Shown here: one piece after another, positions 22,730 through 34,567 of the stretch
How positions within the stretch are numbered: the first letter of the stretch is position 1
How the letters are laid out: each line of letters opens with the position of its first letter
Source of the DNA: Populus alba
Taxonomy: Eukaryota; Streptophyta; Magnoliopsida; Malpighiales; Salicaceae
Reading direction: 5' to 3'
DNA length: 64,000 nt
Assembly (NCBI RefSeq): GCF_005239225.2
Contig: NC_133284.1
Span: 49,322,697 to 49,386,696, forward strand
Notes under the pieces: model-generated
The model's input: only the letters and a program-made list of their open reading frames with translations
Databases searched by the model: none
What the model was told of the DNA's origin: nothing
Program-made: the position numbers and the translations under genes

Positions 22730-24410
22730 AGAGAAGGAGAAACAAATTGAAGACCGTTTAGAATGCAGTTGTTTTACTTGCTATCATTATCAGTATCTTT
22801 TCTTCCTTGAATAAGTTCTTATAATAGAGAGATGAAACCATCAGGAGCATTGGATAATTGAATAAAACACTGAAACTTGAAGAATCTCCGATGACCATCG
22901 TGAGAAATTTACATCCAAATTCATCATTTGGTTTCAACACGTCATGTAGGACTCTCCAAACATACACAAACAATGACAACAGAGGAAGTGGAGTGTGTGA
23001 GGGATCAGAGACCTCACGGAAACTCCAATTAACTAATAGCAATGCGTGAGAATAAAACACAAAGCTTGAATTATTTTGACAATATATTACATTACCAGTA
23101 AATAATTTGATCAGGTTATCTTAAAAGAAATGCACATCTTTCATAATTATTTTCTTCATCAATAGATATCAGTCCACTACCTTTCAATTTCAAATCGCTC
23201 ATCACAGAGATGTGCAATGTTCAATCTAGCATTGAACAATAAATTCTGATGGGCTCAAGTGAAGAAAATGAAAGCACGCATAAGCAACCATTTGTTCTAG
23301 CTTTGAAAACATAAATCAACTTTCTGAAATCTTTTTCCTGAATCTTTTTGACATGAGAACATATCCACTAAAATTTTCTTTGGTCATAATAGCATAATTC
23401 CACAAAGGCATTTCAGAATCTGCTACTTCCTAGGCAAACAAAAGTCCTCCGTCCCAACCCAAACTTCTCCATTCAACAAACTCATTTAACAGTACATGAT
23501 TCAGGAATGAATATCATATAATAGCACAATATTTCACATGGATACGAAACAGGAAATTGCAAGCCAAACGGTATGTTATAGCAAGCAAGAGTGTGTGATC
23601 GTGTACAAACTTAAGATATTGTATATAAAATGTACAAATAAACAAGAAAGATAAAATGTATCCCTCAGATACATTGTTCGTCAAGCAGAATCAGTTCATT
23701 ACTTTTACTTTCAGTTCTATTCTTCATAGGGACACAAAACAATATCACCAGGAAACCAATAGCAAATGCATGTATAAACACATACACACTTTCATTCAAG
23801 AAAACCACTCATTTTCCACAGTTTATCTTGGACAAGCAAATATTCCTTAATTTCTCCGTATTGGGAATCAACAAAATGATTCACCAATCCAATTCACATT
23901 GTAAGACCCATCAAAGCAAACGATAGAATCTCAAAATAAAAACGGGCGTTTCCAATGGGTACAAATCATGAACTTCTTAAGCCATTTTGAATGGACCCAG
24001 TAAAAAAAATCCGACTTAAAGCAAAACCCAATTTTTTTTAAACAAGAAAACTACTTTGCAAACATATTGAACAAAGAAATGACAAAAACCGAACAGAAGA
24101 AGTGGCACATCCCTCAGAATTGGTTAGTGATCATCAATGGAGATCAGCCCACTACTTTTAATTGAAAAATCAGTTCACTCTTCATAGGGATACAAACCAA
24201 TGGAAAATCTCACGAGTAGAGTGTTAGTGAAGAAGATTGATTAGCTTTTGTATTTGTAGAAACAAGAACAAAAATGGCAGCGCTTTCAATTTGTTACTTA
24301 CTGTTTTACCTCCTAAACTTTAGCTTTATATACTTTTTTTTCCAATATTATAATTTAAATAAAAAAATAAATTGAAAATATTTAAATTGACAAAGCAAAC
24401 CAAGAAATCT
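22730..24410. other. Intergenic, no gene recognised
   Basis: This stretch is A+T-rich. Three weakly similar segments occur near 23131-23215, 23650-23750 and 24109-24211, sharing ATCAGTTCATTAC-like and CTTCATAGGGACACAAA-like words. No coding region was recognised. Confidence 0.35.
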
Positions 24411-24449
24411 GGTGTTCGGTCCTTTTATATATATATATATATATACACA

Positions 24450-25283
24450 CACACTAACGAAAAACACTACTGAAATGGCACAATTTCAAATTCAACAGCA
24501 CTATCAAAATCAGCAACATTGATGAGATCGACGGTGTTGATAGTAATAGATAGTGTCGGCAGAATTGATAACAAGTGCTAAAAATAAGTTTGGACAATGG
24601 ATAGTCCATGACTTCACGAAAACACTACTTTAATAAAGGACAGTTCAAGGTACATGACAAACACAATAAATTTGGCAACATAGACCGGCAATTACACAGC
24701 AGTGTTGATGGGTTGTTACAACAGTTACGATAATGGCTTCGTGGGAAAAATGAATGTTCGAAACATAGAGACATGGTTATTAAACATGAAAACATAACTG
24801 AGATTGCTCCTCAATATACTAGTATCAGAGGTCAAAACCTCCCACTAAATTCAAGAGAACATGGGAGAAAGTGTCTCACTACTTCCTAAAATATAGGAAT
24901 GGTAATTATATACTTTGTAACCTTTTATATGCTTGTTTATAAATAGACTAGAGAGCCTTGGCTGTGTAGCCAGAAATGTATAGCATGCAAGTTTTATGCA
25001 TAGCACACACATATGGATTTGTGTATTTCCTTTGTTATTGAGATTAATAAAGGTTCGGATTGATTCCTATAATAACTTGTGTGTTTAATATACATTACGT
25101 CCTTTCTATTATGTGTTTTGCTTGTCTCATAACAAGGGAGAGTGTGAGGAAACCTCTTAGTGAGGAGAAACACTTAGTTGCTAGGCAAATACGAGTGAAT
25201 CAATAAAGAAAAGGTTGAGTCTAGTAGGACTAGACTGTTATATAGTAGCTGAAAATTTCTACGAGAAATTAACCCTGTGATAA
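24450..25283 (+). repeat. 5' LTR of the gag-only gypsy element
   Basis: The right end is set by the primer-site-like TTGGTATTAGAAT at 25284. The left end is uncertain because a (TA)n(CA)n run at about 24428-24453 replaces the bases that correspond to the start of the right LTR. Confidence 0.6.
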
Positions 25284-25380
25284 TTGGTATTAGAATGTGG
25301 TTACATTCTTGGCAGGATGACGAGATTGTTTTATGGACAAATCGACTGACTGATTTGGGAGAGCCATCATTGGGATAGTT

Positions 25381-26449
25381 GTGAAATTGGTGGCTGAACT
25401 TCATATGCCTAATGCTATGAAGGCAATTCAGGAAAGATTGACGCATCTTGAGGGCTTGATGGGTCAGATTCCTAAAGATGAAGATTATTCATTTCATGAT
25501 AGGGTAGAGTTGGCAATGGATATCACTAAAAAGGCTGATGGACAGTATGTCGAACTTGCGGCAGAAACAGGTCGTAAGCGGTAGGTTGTCGATGAAAAGT
25601 TGTTTGTCTTGAGAAGGCAGTTGCAAACAATACTGAGGGTGTTGGATCCTTCAAGCCAAAGGTTTTAGAATCGAAACCATTTGCTGAAACAAGGAGTTCA
25701 AAGGATTTGGAGAACTTTTTGTGGGATATGGAACGTTATTTTAGTGTGGCCAAAATCTATGTTGATGGTCAAGTGGACATCGCGATGATGTACCTAACGG
25801 GTGATACAAAGTTATGGTGGCGAACAAGGACCAAAGAGGACATAAATGTTAGACAAGCCAAAAAGAAGACATGAGAGGGTCTAAAACAGGAGTTAAAGGA
25901 AAAATTTCTACCCAACATGTCCTGGATTGCAAGGGGAGACTTGAAAAGGTTAAGGCATGATGGATCAGTGAGGGTTTACATGAAGAGATTCAATTCTTTG
26001 ATCCTAGATATTGACAACATGTCCAAGGAGGATAAATTGTTCAACTTTCTGTTTGGACTTCAGTCGTGGGTATAGTTAGAGTTAAGGAGGCAGAAGATTT
26101 CATATTTGTCTTTAACCATTGTTGTTGTCGATGGATTGGCAGACTTTAAAGTAAAAACCAGCGAAGGGACTACTGGAGCTTCTTAGTTTATGTTAAACCT
26201 TAAGGGGAAGGATGGGATGAAAAAGAAGAAGAAATTTGGTGGGGGAGAACCTAAACATGCTGCTGATAATGAAAAGTCAGATGGGAAGGTAATCGGTACA
26301 GGTTCAAAACTAAATTTCTACTGCTTTTTATGTGATGGAAATCACTCTGCTAGAGACTACCCAAAGAGGGAAAAACTCAATATTATCGTTATGAAAGATG
26401 GTGATAAGGACACTGCACACATAAATCCCATACATGTGTTTAATGGCTA
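25381..26449 (+). pseudogene. Retrotransposon gag with a damaged zinc knuckle
   Basis: The reading is spread over several frames with stops near 25584, 25875, 26073 and 26186. It contains ETRSSKDLENFLWDMERYF (near 25700), MMYLTGDTKLWWRTR, LKEKFLPNMSWIARGDLKRL and MKRFNSLILDI, all typical of plant gypsy gag. A Lys-rich linker precedes FYCFLCDGNHSARDYPKR near 26320. There the last Cys expected of a CCHC knuckle is Tyr. Nothing recognisable as pol follows before the right LTR. Confidence 0.7.
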
Positions 26450-27609
26450 AGATGAAATTTAGTCATGTTGGGACCAGTTTGGATAAGGTGGGTGTGGCTG
26501 GGCAAGACTGTCTTGGGTGGGGCAGGCTCGGGGTTTGTTTTTTGCATTTTGTCAATAAAAGATCAGGGTGATAGAAGCAAAATAGCTATGCTGGAATTGT
26601 GGCCAACAGAAAGGCTATACTGTAGTGATTAGGAATTCAAGGAACCTTAACGACGAGGACTGATTGAGGAGAAGAATTTGACAGCCAAGTCATGCAAAGA
26701 TTTGGTTGAGGCACCATACTAGATGAATTTGGTTTGGTATGTTGCCTTGGAAGGGAGGTAATACAATAACATTGAGGACATTGAGAGTCTGCACTTTGAT
26801 GATGAATAGTTTGAGTGATAGATTCAATGACTGGGTTAGTAGGTTCGGTTGAGGAGCCAAACTCATCGACAAGGATGATTTGGTATGCTGCCTTAATGGA
26901 GAGGTAATATGGGTGACTATTCTGCGTATCTTGATGTTGAGAGATTCATGTTGTGTTGGGTGATAAAAATATTATTATTGGTTTTTGTTGGGTTATCATG
27001 TTGTGAGTTTTTGATGGACAAACATGCAACAAATATGGGAGCAGTAAGGCTGTTAAATCAACTAAAAATGGTGTCATGAAGTGTCTTAGGTACAATAGTA
27101 GGCATATGGATAGCAGGTCAGGAGGGCTTGATGCTGAAATGCTACGTATGTGCATGTTTGGGCAGGGTTGGGACTTGCGAAGGAACTTCAACATAGAATT
27201 GCGTTGATCATTAAAAAGGGTTGTCTCATTTTGCTTATAAGTTTTATATGAAACAATTAGAGAGTTGAGTGGATTTTATAGGGATTCACGTGATTCTTCA
27301 AAGTGGTTTTGTATGGTATTATTTACGAATTGGTCTCATTGCTTTGTGTTGAGACTTAAAGTGTGTTTTGACTTTGTGGGAAACAAGCAAGACCCTAGAG
27401 AAGACGTTAGTCATAGCTTGGTTCTAAAACTAGTGACGACGAGAATGTCAAAGTCTTAGGCATCCCAAATTTGGTGGACAAAATTTTACTGAATGTGGGC
27501 AAACAGGCTTTGTGTGCTGGGTATAAATTTGTGATAGTACGTAGATGTGATGTAGGGGTATTATAAGTCTGTTTAATGAGGGCTTCAGTTTCTTTTAGTG
27601 GGGGAGGTT

Positions 27610-28487
27610 TGTAATATAGTTAAAATCCAAAATGAATACGCTGACGAAAAACACTGCTAGAATGACATAATGGACAATGTCAAATTTGGCAGCAGTGTCA
27701 AAATTGGTAACACTAATGAGATCGGCAACGTTGATAAAATTAGCAGTGTCAACAGAATCGGCAACACAAGCTAGCAATAAGTTTAGACGATGAATAGTTC
27801 AAGACTTGATGGAAACACTACTTGGACGAAGGACAATCCAAGGCAGACAATAAACACGACAGATTCAAAAGCATAGACTGTCAGTTACGCAACAATATTA
27901 GTGAGTTGTTATAATAGTTATGATCATGGCTTCATGAGGGAAAATGAATGTTCAGATCATGGAGACATGGTTACTAAACGTGGGATCATAGTTAGGATTG
28001 CTCCTTAAGACACTAAGATCATGAGATCATTGGTCAAAACCACCCATTAAGTTCACGGAAGCATGGGGGAGAAAGTGCCCCAATATTGCCTAAAATAGAG
28101 GGATGATAGTTGTATGCTTTGTAACCTTTCATATGCTTGTTTATAAATAAGCTAGAGACCCTTGGCTATGTAGGCAGAAATGTATAGCATGCAAGTTTTG
28201 TGCATAGCACACATATATAAATTTGTGTATTTCCTTTATTATTGAGATTAATAAAGGTTGGGATTGGTTCCCGTAATAACTTGTGTGTTTATATACGTTA
28301 CACCCTTTTTACTTGTGTGTTCTGCTTGTCTTGTAACAAGGAAGAGTGTGGGGAAACCTCTTGGTAAGGAGAAACACCTAGTTGCTAGGTAAACACAAGT
28401 AGATTGACAAATGGAAGGATGAGTCTAATGGGACTATACGGTCGTATAAGGGAAGAAAATTTTGATGAGAATTTAACCTGGTGATAA
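27610..28487 (+). repeat. 3' LTR of the gag-only gypsy element
   Basis: It starts TGTAATATAG after the purine tract GTGGGGGAGG (27598-27607) and runs to about 28487, where the next element's LTR begins. It matches the left LTR in order but with many substitutions, so the element is old. Confidence 0.6.
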
Positions 28488-28489
28488 TT

Positions 28490-28584
28490 ATTGGTTGTTG
28501 GGTAAGTCTGGTCTGCTTATGAGGGACGAGCTTAGTCCAAGTTATTAGATGAATTACTAAAAGAAGTAACCACTTTCTCAATTT

Positions 28585-28620
<36 letters not shown>

Positions 28621-28852
28621 GGGACATAACCAATATGAAAAAAAAAAAAGTTTTTCATTGTTGAAAGAATATAGTTCTCTCTTTCTTTTCTCCCATCTTG
28701 GACTCTCTGCATTAACTTGACAAGATTTATAAATACGTTCTTACTGTGAAATATCACTTTGGTACTAGTAATTGAAGTGGCACTGAAGTAATTGATCCAA
28801 GGACAAGAAAATGAATTATCATGCAATAAGTAAGTTTTCTTTTTAAATCTAC
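28490..28852 (+). repeat. 5' LTR of copia element 3
   Basis: It contains a (TA)n run (about 28583-28619) absent from the 3' copy, which is shorter there, and ends near AAATCTACA. TTGGTAGGGGAGCC follows, a weak primer-site candidate. Confidence 0.6.
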
Positions 28853-29887
28853 ATTGGTAGGGGAGCCATGGTTTTAATATTTTTTGTGTGCAATACACTT
28901 GTTACTGCATAAACGTTAGTTGTACATTCTGTGTTGAAAGAATGCTTCCTTTAACTCTTGGATTGACAAAACTTTATCTGATATATTATCATTCAAATTT
29001 GATGAAGCATTGAAGAATGAATAATTATAATTTGGTTAGGATTTTGTCTTTTCTATCATTAATTAGAAAGACCCTTCTGTCAAAAAATAACATTTGTATA
29101 ATTGTCATTTGTTAATTAAAAAAAATGAAAAATTATGTCTATTGAAAATGTGCTTTAAATGGCACAATTGCCAAATAAAGCAAATACACATCTGGAATAC
29201 GACAGATGTGCAACTACCATTTGGTAGTTAAAAAAAAAACCTGCGAGTAATTGCCATTTGTAACTACCACTTGATAGTTGAAAAAAAAACACAAATAAAA
29301 ATGTAGAGTGGCAATTAATTATTGATTAATTGTGGTGACGATTTATTTTAAAAAAAAAACAAAAAAAATGATACATGCGTTAATTAAATATTGATTATTA
29401 TATTTATATACTTTTGAAATATTTTTGTTGTAGTGGACAGACAACTACAAATTGATCATTTATTGAGTTAGATCATTAATCTTGTTTATAAAATTTAAGA
29501 GCACATTGATTATGTATCATTGGATGAGTATACTGACTATGAGTGGTGTTTACAAGTTCTACATGGAACATTAAATGTTAATCGTTCTCAATTTTATGCA
29601 TGAGGAATGGATGTTAGTGCGACTATTGTTGTAATATAGGCTAGAATCCTTAGATTTCAACAATCTCGCTGATGAAATGCTGCTTGAGAAGGAATGTCAG
29701 AATACTGAAAAGGGTATACGGCACACTAGAAGAAGCACAAATCATTTAGATGCTGCTACTAAATTCATTCCATGGTTCGAGCAAAATGAACTTAGAGGAG
29801 ATGACTTTGATGAAGTAGATGACGTAATTGGAATCCTATTTATGTACCTGCAATATAAAATAATTATGAATTTTTTTATTTATTTTA

Positions 29888-31260
29888 GATGGGTCCATAG
29901 AACATTATAAGGCTCAATTAGTAGTAGAAGGCTACACTCAAGAAGAGGAAATTGATTATAAAGATACATTCTCACTAGTTGTGAGGATTATTTTAGTTCA
30001 CCTCATTTTAGCTATAGTTACACATATGAATCTAGAGTTATACCAAATAGATGTTAGAACTGCATTTCTCAATGAAGAACTAAATGAAGAGATCTATATG
30101 GTTCAACCTTTAAGATTCGAGACTAAAAGACAATAGTGCAAAGTTTGCAAGCTTAAAAGATCCATATATGATCTTAAGTAAGCTTCTAGATAATGGAACG
30201 TCAAGTTTCATCAAGCTATTCTTAAGGATGGTTTCACAATGATGGAAGAAGACCATTGCGTGTATGTAAAACATTCTAACAATAGTTTTATAATATTGTC
30301 CTTACATGTTGACGACATCTTAATAAATGGAAATAACAAAAAGATGATTGAAACTACTAAAAGGTGATTGTCATCAAACTTTGAAATGAAAGACATGGGT
30401 GAGGCCAACTATATTCTTAGTGTGAAAATCATAAGAGATCATACTAAAAGGCTTTTGGGTTTAATTCAAAAGACTTACATCAAAAAGATATTAGAGTGCT
30501 ACCATATACGATATAGCAAATCAATAGACACCCATGTTGATAAAAGCTTGAGCCCGAGTTATGATATGTGTCCTAAGACTCTAGAAGAAAAGAAGAAAAT
30601 ATCCAAAGTACCTTATGCTAGTGTTGTCGGTAGTTTAATGCATGCAATGATGTGCACACGTCTCGATATATGTTATGTTATTGGATTGGTTAGCCGATAT
30701 CAATTAAACCCTATTTAGAAACACTAGATGACAATCAAAAGGATTTTACGATATCTGAAAGGAACTTCAAATTACATGTTATGTTACCAAGCAAAGAAAG
30801 ATTTATGATTGATTAGTTACTCTGATGCTAATTGGGGAGGAGATGTCGACTAATGCAAATCAACTTTGGGATATGTTTTCTTGCTTAATGATAGTGCAAT
30901 AATATGGAGGAGCAAGAAACAATCTTGCATAGCCTTATCTACTATAGAGGCTGAGTATGTAGCTTGCTTCATAGCAACATAAGATGTTGTTTGGTTAAAA
31001 AGTTTCATGTATCATTTGAAAATTATCAAATCAGTATTAAACCCAGTGATAATTTACTGTGATAACACTGTTGCAGTAGCTGTGGTAAAAAATCCAAAAA
31101 CCATGGAAAGATCAAACACATCAAGATGAGATATCACTACATTAGAAAAGCAATTACTGAACATGACATGATCCTAAAACACATTTCTACAAATTTTATG
31201 GTTGCAGATCCACTCACAAAACCAATAACAAGGAATGCATTTGTTAGATAAGTGAGATCC
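29888..31260 (+). pseudogene. copia RT and RNase H remnant
   Basis: The plus strand reads IEHYKAQLVVEGYTQ, LYQIDVRTAFLNEELNEEIYM, then HVDDILINGNN (the YVDD box changed to HVDD). An open piece at 30368-30718 has NFEMKDMGEANYIL and YASVVGSLMHAMMCTRLDI. RNase H pieces near 30815-31150 include SDANWGGD, SKKQSCIALSTIEAEYVA and YCDNTVAVAV. More than ten stops interrupt it. Clearly dead. Confidence 0.8.
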
Positions 31261-31413
31261 CTTGGTATATGTAAAATGTAATTAGTAATATAACTAGTTT
31301 ATACAAATTATATTGTTGCATATCCAATCACAAAACCAATAGCAAGGGATGCATTTGTTAGACATGTGAGATCCCTTGACCTATGTAGAATGTAATTAGT
31401 AATATAACTAGTT
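31195..31413 (+). repeat. Two-copy tandem duplication at the RNase H end
   Basis: The copies are about 31195-31294 and 31313-31413. They share CACAAAACCAATA, GGATGCATTTGTTAGA, GTGAGATCCCTTG and GTAATTAGTAATATAACTAG. The duplication spans the last RNase H codons and the sequence after them. It is not a feature of intact copia elements, so it arose in this copy or its ancestor. Confidence 0.8.
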
Positions 31414-32565
31414 TTAAGGATCATACGAAGGTTTACAGTGATTAAGTAATGAATAAATGACATTAGAATATCATTTTATTCATTATTTATTTTATGGAAT
31501 ATATTGAGTATTGTTTAGTACAATTTGTTAAAGTATATCTATAGATTTAGATTGACCCACTCACATGAGCAATGACTTCTAGCACTTGTAAGGTGAGTAG
31601 AGATGAGACTAATTGAGTTTTCATGCCCAATAAGCGATTTGGGAGCAGTGAGAGCAATTTCAACTTAAAGTAATTATTAAAATGTCACCTTGGTTGGGAC
31701 TAAGATGAGATTCTTAAATAAAAAAAATAGACATGAATGAATTCCCACCATTCATGTGTCTATTATGATTAAAACCAAGTATAAAATTATTCATCTCCCA
31801 ATAATGACAATGAGCAAATGAGAATTCTAATTTGAAGTCTATATTTTTTGCGACAAGACTAAGACTCGTATGATGTATATTCTCTAACAAGGAGAGCATC
31901 AACATACACTATTTATCTTTAAAAAAGAAAAGAGTAAGCTCCACTATAACATATATTTCATACTACATGTGCTGATGACTATTACATGAATAAAAAAATG
32001 GATCCCTACTTATTTATTATACAAGTTTTGGAGATCATGTATAAGATCTTTGTAACTTTTAACTGTATCATGAGGTGATGTATAAATGATCGCTACTTTA
32101 GGAGTATATCTTATGGTCATGGAATGATTCGACATAAAAAAATACTCTTAGGAAAACAAGTTAATTCAAATATGATTGATATGAGTTAAAAAAAAAAAAA
32201 AAGAATTTTAGTTTTACACCTATTACTTGTATTCACCAGTTAGGATCATATTACTTGAATAAATTTAATATGATTTAGAATACTTGTAATTGTAAGGATG
32301 AATTGAGTATGAAATTCTTGAGGGATTGAATTATATTAAGTTATGTGTAACTAAAAATATTTGGGGTATATTAGTACACCTTAAGGAATAATTAATTATG
32401 AGATTGATGTCTTCTATATGGCCTGTATTAAGTTTATACATTGGAGCTCCTTTCACTGTGTGCATTAGGTCGCACGGTCTGTTCATCAAGTATGAAATTC
32501 TTGTCCAAGTTTGAAATATAATGCAGTAGATAGATTTAGTCCTTTAGGAGCGAGTGAGAGATGCT

Positions 32566-32880
32566 AGTTATTGGGTTATGCATGGTCCATCTATGAGGGA
32601 TGGACCTGATACAAGTCATTAGAGGAGTTACTAAAGGAAGTAACCGCTTCCTCAACTTATATATATAAGTACATAACTCATATGAAAAAAAAAGTTTTTT
32701 CATTGTTGAAATAATATAGTTCTCTTTTTCTCTTCTCCCATGTTTGACTCTCTACATTAACCTGACAAGATTTACAAAGATATTCGTACTGTAAATTATC
32801 ATTTTGGTTCTAGTAATTGATTCAAGGACAGGAAAATAAATTCTCACATAACAAGTAAGTTTCCTTTTTAAATCTATAGT
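32566..32880 (+). repeat. 3' LTR of copia element 3
   Basis: It aligns with 28490-28852 by the shared words given for the element. It ends near AAATCTATA at 32880. The purine-rich TTTAGGAGCGAGTGAGAGA precedes it. Confidence 0.6.
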
Positions 32881-34567
32881 CAGCAATCTTTGCTTCTAGT
32901 GTCAAAGCTTGGATAGGTGAAATCCATGGAAGAGTTGTTTGTGATGTTTATGGTGATTTTTTTATTGGACCTGAAGATCATGTTTCAGAAGGTTCCTCTT
33001 TAATTTCTCTCATTTTGTTTTGTATCTTAGATTAATGTGTTTTTTAGTTTAATTTTTGAAATTAACTTTTGTTTTTTGTTTAGATGTAAAAGTCTAATTC
33101 GTTCATGGATTTTGTAGAGGTGAGTGATTACTTAGTAGGTTGGTGTTTATAATGATACTTTGTGCTAAAAATTGTTTCATTTTAATTATTGAATGGTTAT
33201 TAATTTGTTTGTGAGTGTACATGCACCAATTAACTAAATCTCAATTTCAAAGTTTTGTTGGGGTTGGTGGTGATTGTTAATGGATCCATTTTGGTTTTTT
33301 TTTTTTTTTTTCGTTTCAGGTTTAAATAGCTTGTTTATTAATGTAATTGGATGAAATTATTTCTGTTTATGAGTGTACTTGAATAAAGTTAATTTGCTGG
33401 GAAATGATGAAACTGTGTTTATATTTTTTGTTTTTATGGTAGAATTATTTTGTTGTTTTGCTGCGATCGTGAGTTCCATTGCTGTATTCTCTTTATATTA
33501 GCTACATCATTATTGTGATTATGATTAGGCAGATGTTTGTCAATGAATGATGAAAAGACCTGTCTTAGCATCGTATTATGTTCCAGAAAGAGAAAAGAAC
33601 GTGGGCATTAATGTCAATAAAAAAGATACTTGTAATAGACGGTTGAATCCTGAAACAGAGAGAGCAGGAAAGAAGGGTATCAAATGAAGAAAGTGAAGAT
33701 TCGGTGAAAATTAGAGAGGTTTTTGTTTTTGGATTAAGCAGAAGGCATTTGGGGCTTCATTTTTATGGCTTATCTGCTAGATTTATTTCACTCAGGTTTC
33801 TTTATCGTTTCTTTTGGGCCTCCTTGATGAATGTATGGGCTTTGTTGGATCAAATTTGATTAATTCTATAGGAAGTTGATCTTTTGGGCTTTTTTTTTTT
33901 TTTTTTTTGTGAAATGGGTTGTTTTATCCTTTGATGAGAAGAAAGAGGGGATGTTAAAGTCTGTAACTTTGTTGTTTTTGTGGATTTGTTTATTTTAAAG
34001 TTTCTTAGGGGTGATTTTGTCGTTTTAGAAATTTAGATGGCAGTGATGTTGTTAAGGAATTTATTGCTGTTTTGCTGATTTTTTGAGAATGTTGTTGGCT
34101 TGTAGCTTGGTTAGCATTTTGAAGTTAGCTTTATTGCTTTTTTAAAGCAACATTTCTCCTGGTTTTTGCTCTTAAGAAATGAACAAAATAAGAAAAAGCA
34201 AGTTCTTACATGCGAAATTGCTCTGTTCAATTTTCTTGATAGATCTGTGGTGCAACCTCAAGAACGAAGGGAGATACGAAACTGTTTGCATTGAAACACT
34301 CATTTTATAGAGAAAGTATCTGCTGTTTTGTGGAGGAGTGGTAATTTCCTAATGGAATAGCAGTTTTGGCAACTCCGTTATACTGCTGTTTTAAGCATCC
34401 AAAATGGTATGTGAAACCCAAAACAGGGATTGTATATGCATTACAAATTACAATGTAGTGCTTATGTGGAATTTCTTTATTGATGGAAATCGAAGAATAT
34501 TGCCCTTTTTGCTATACATTATTTTTGTGTATATTCTTGGAAACTTAAATTTGCATCTTGCTTGCAG
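32881..34567. other. Intergenic, no gene recognised
   Basis: T-rich sequence with poly-T runs near 33300 and 33890. A short open segment at 32890-33000 (WIGEIHGRVVCDVYGDF) is unrecognised. The upstream exons of the transporter pseudogene, which would be expected here, are not visible. Confidence 0.35.

Larger units (their letters stand above)
24412..28487 (+). mobile_element. Ty3/gypsy-type element with gag only
   Basis: Two long related segments of about 830-880 bp (24450-25283 and 27610-28487) flank a 2.3-kb interior. Shared words include GACGAAAAACACT, TGAGATCGGC-like, CATGCAAGTTTTATGCATAGC-like, GAGATTAATAAAGGTT and AGAAACACTTAGTTGCTAGG-like, in the same order. TTGGTATTAGAA follows the left repeat and resembles a tRNA-Met primer site. 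GTGGGGGAGG, a polypurine tract, precedes the right repeat. The interior codes for gag but no protease, RT or integrase is visible. The left LTR's outer end merges into a TA/CA microsatellite and is uncertain. Confidence 0.75.
28482..32880 (+). mobile_element. Ty1/copia retrotransposon 3, degenerate
   Basis: Two related terminal segments, about 28490-28852 and 32566-32880, bound it. They share CTATGAGGGA-like, GTAACCACTTTCTCAA-like, TTTTTCATTGTTGAAA, ACTCTCTGCATTAAC-like and AAGTAAGTTTTCTTTTTAAATCTA-like words. Between them is a decayed plus-strand RT and RNase H. The left edge touches the gypsy LTR and no target duplication could be matched. Gag, protease and integrase are not recognisable between 28853 and 29880. 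Confidence 0.7.

Noticed and set aside
28583..28619. TA repeat considered as a promoter
   Set aside because: It is a simple (TA)n run inside an LTR and is absent from the partner LTR, so it is repeat expansion.
29677..29910. 77-codon frame with ALLEKECQN-like start inside copia element 3
   Set aside because: No family recognised, it begins between degenerate copia parts and runs into RT remnants. Likely chance or gag debris.
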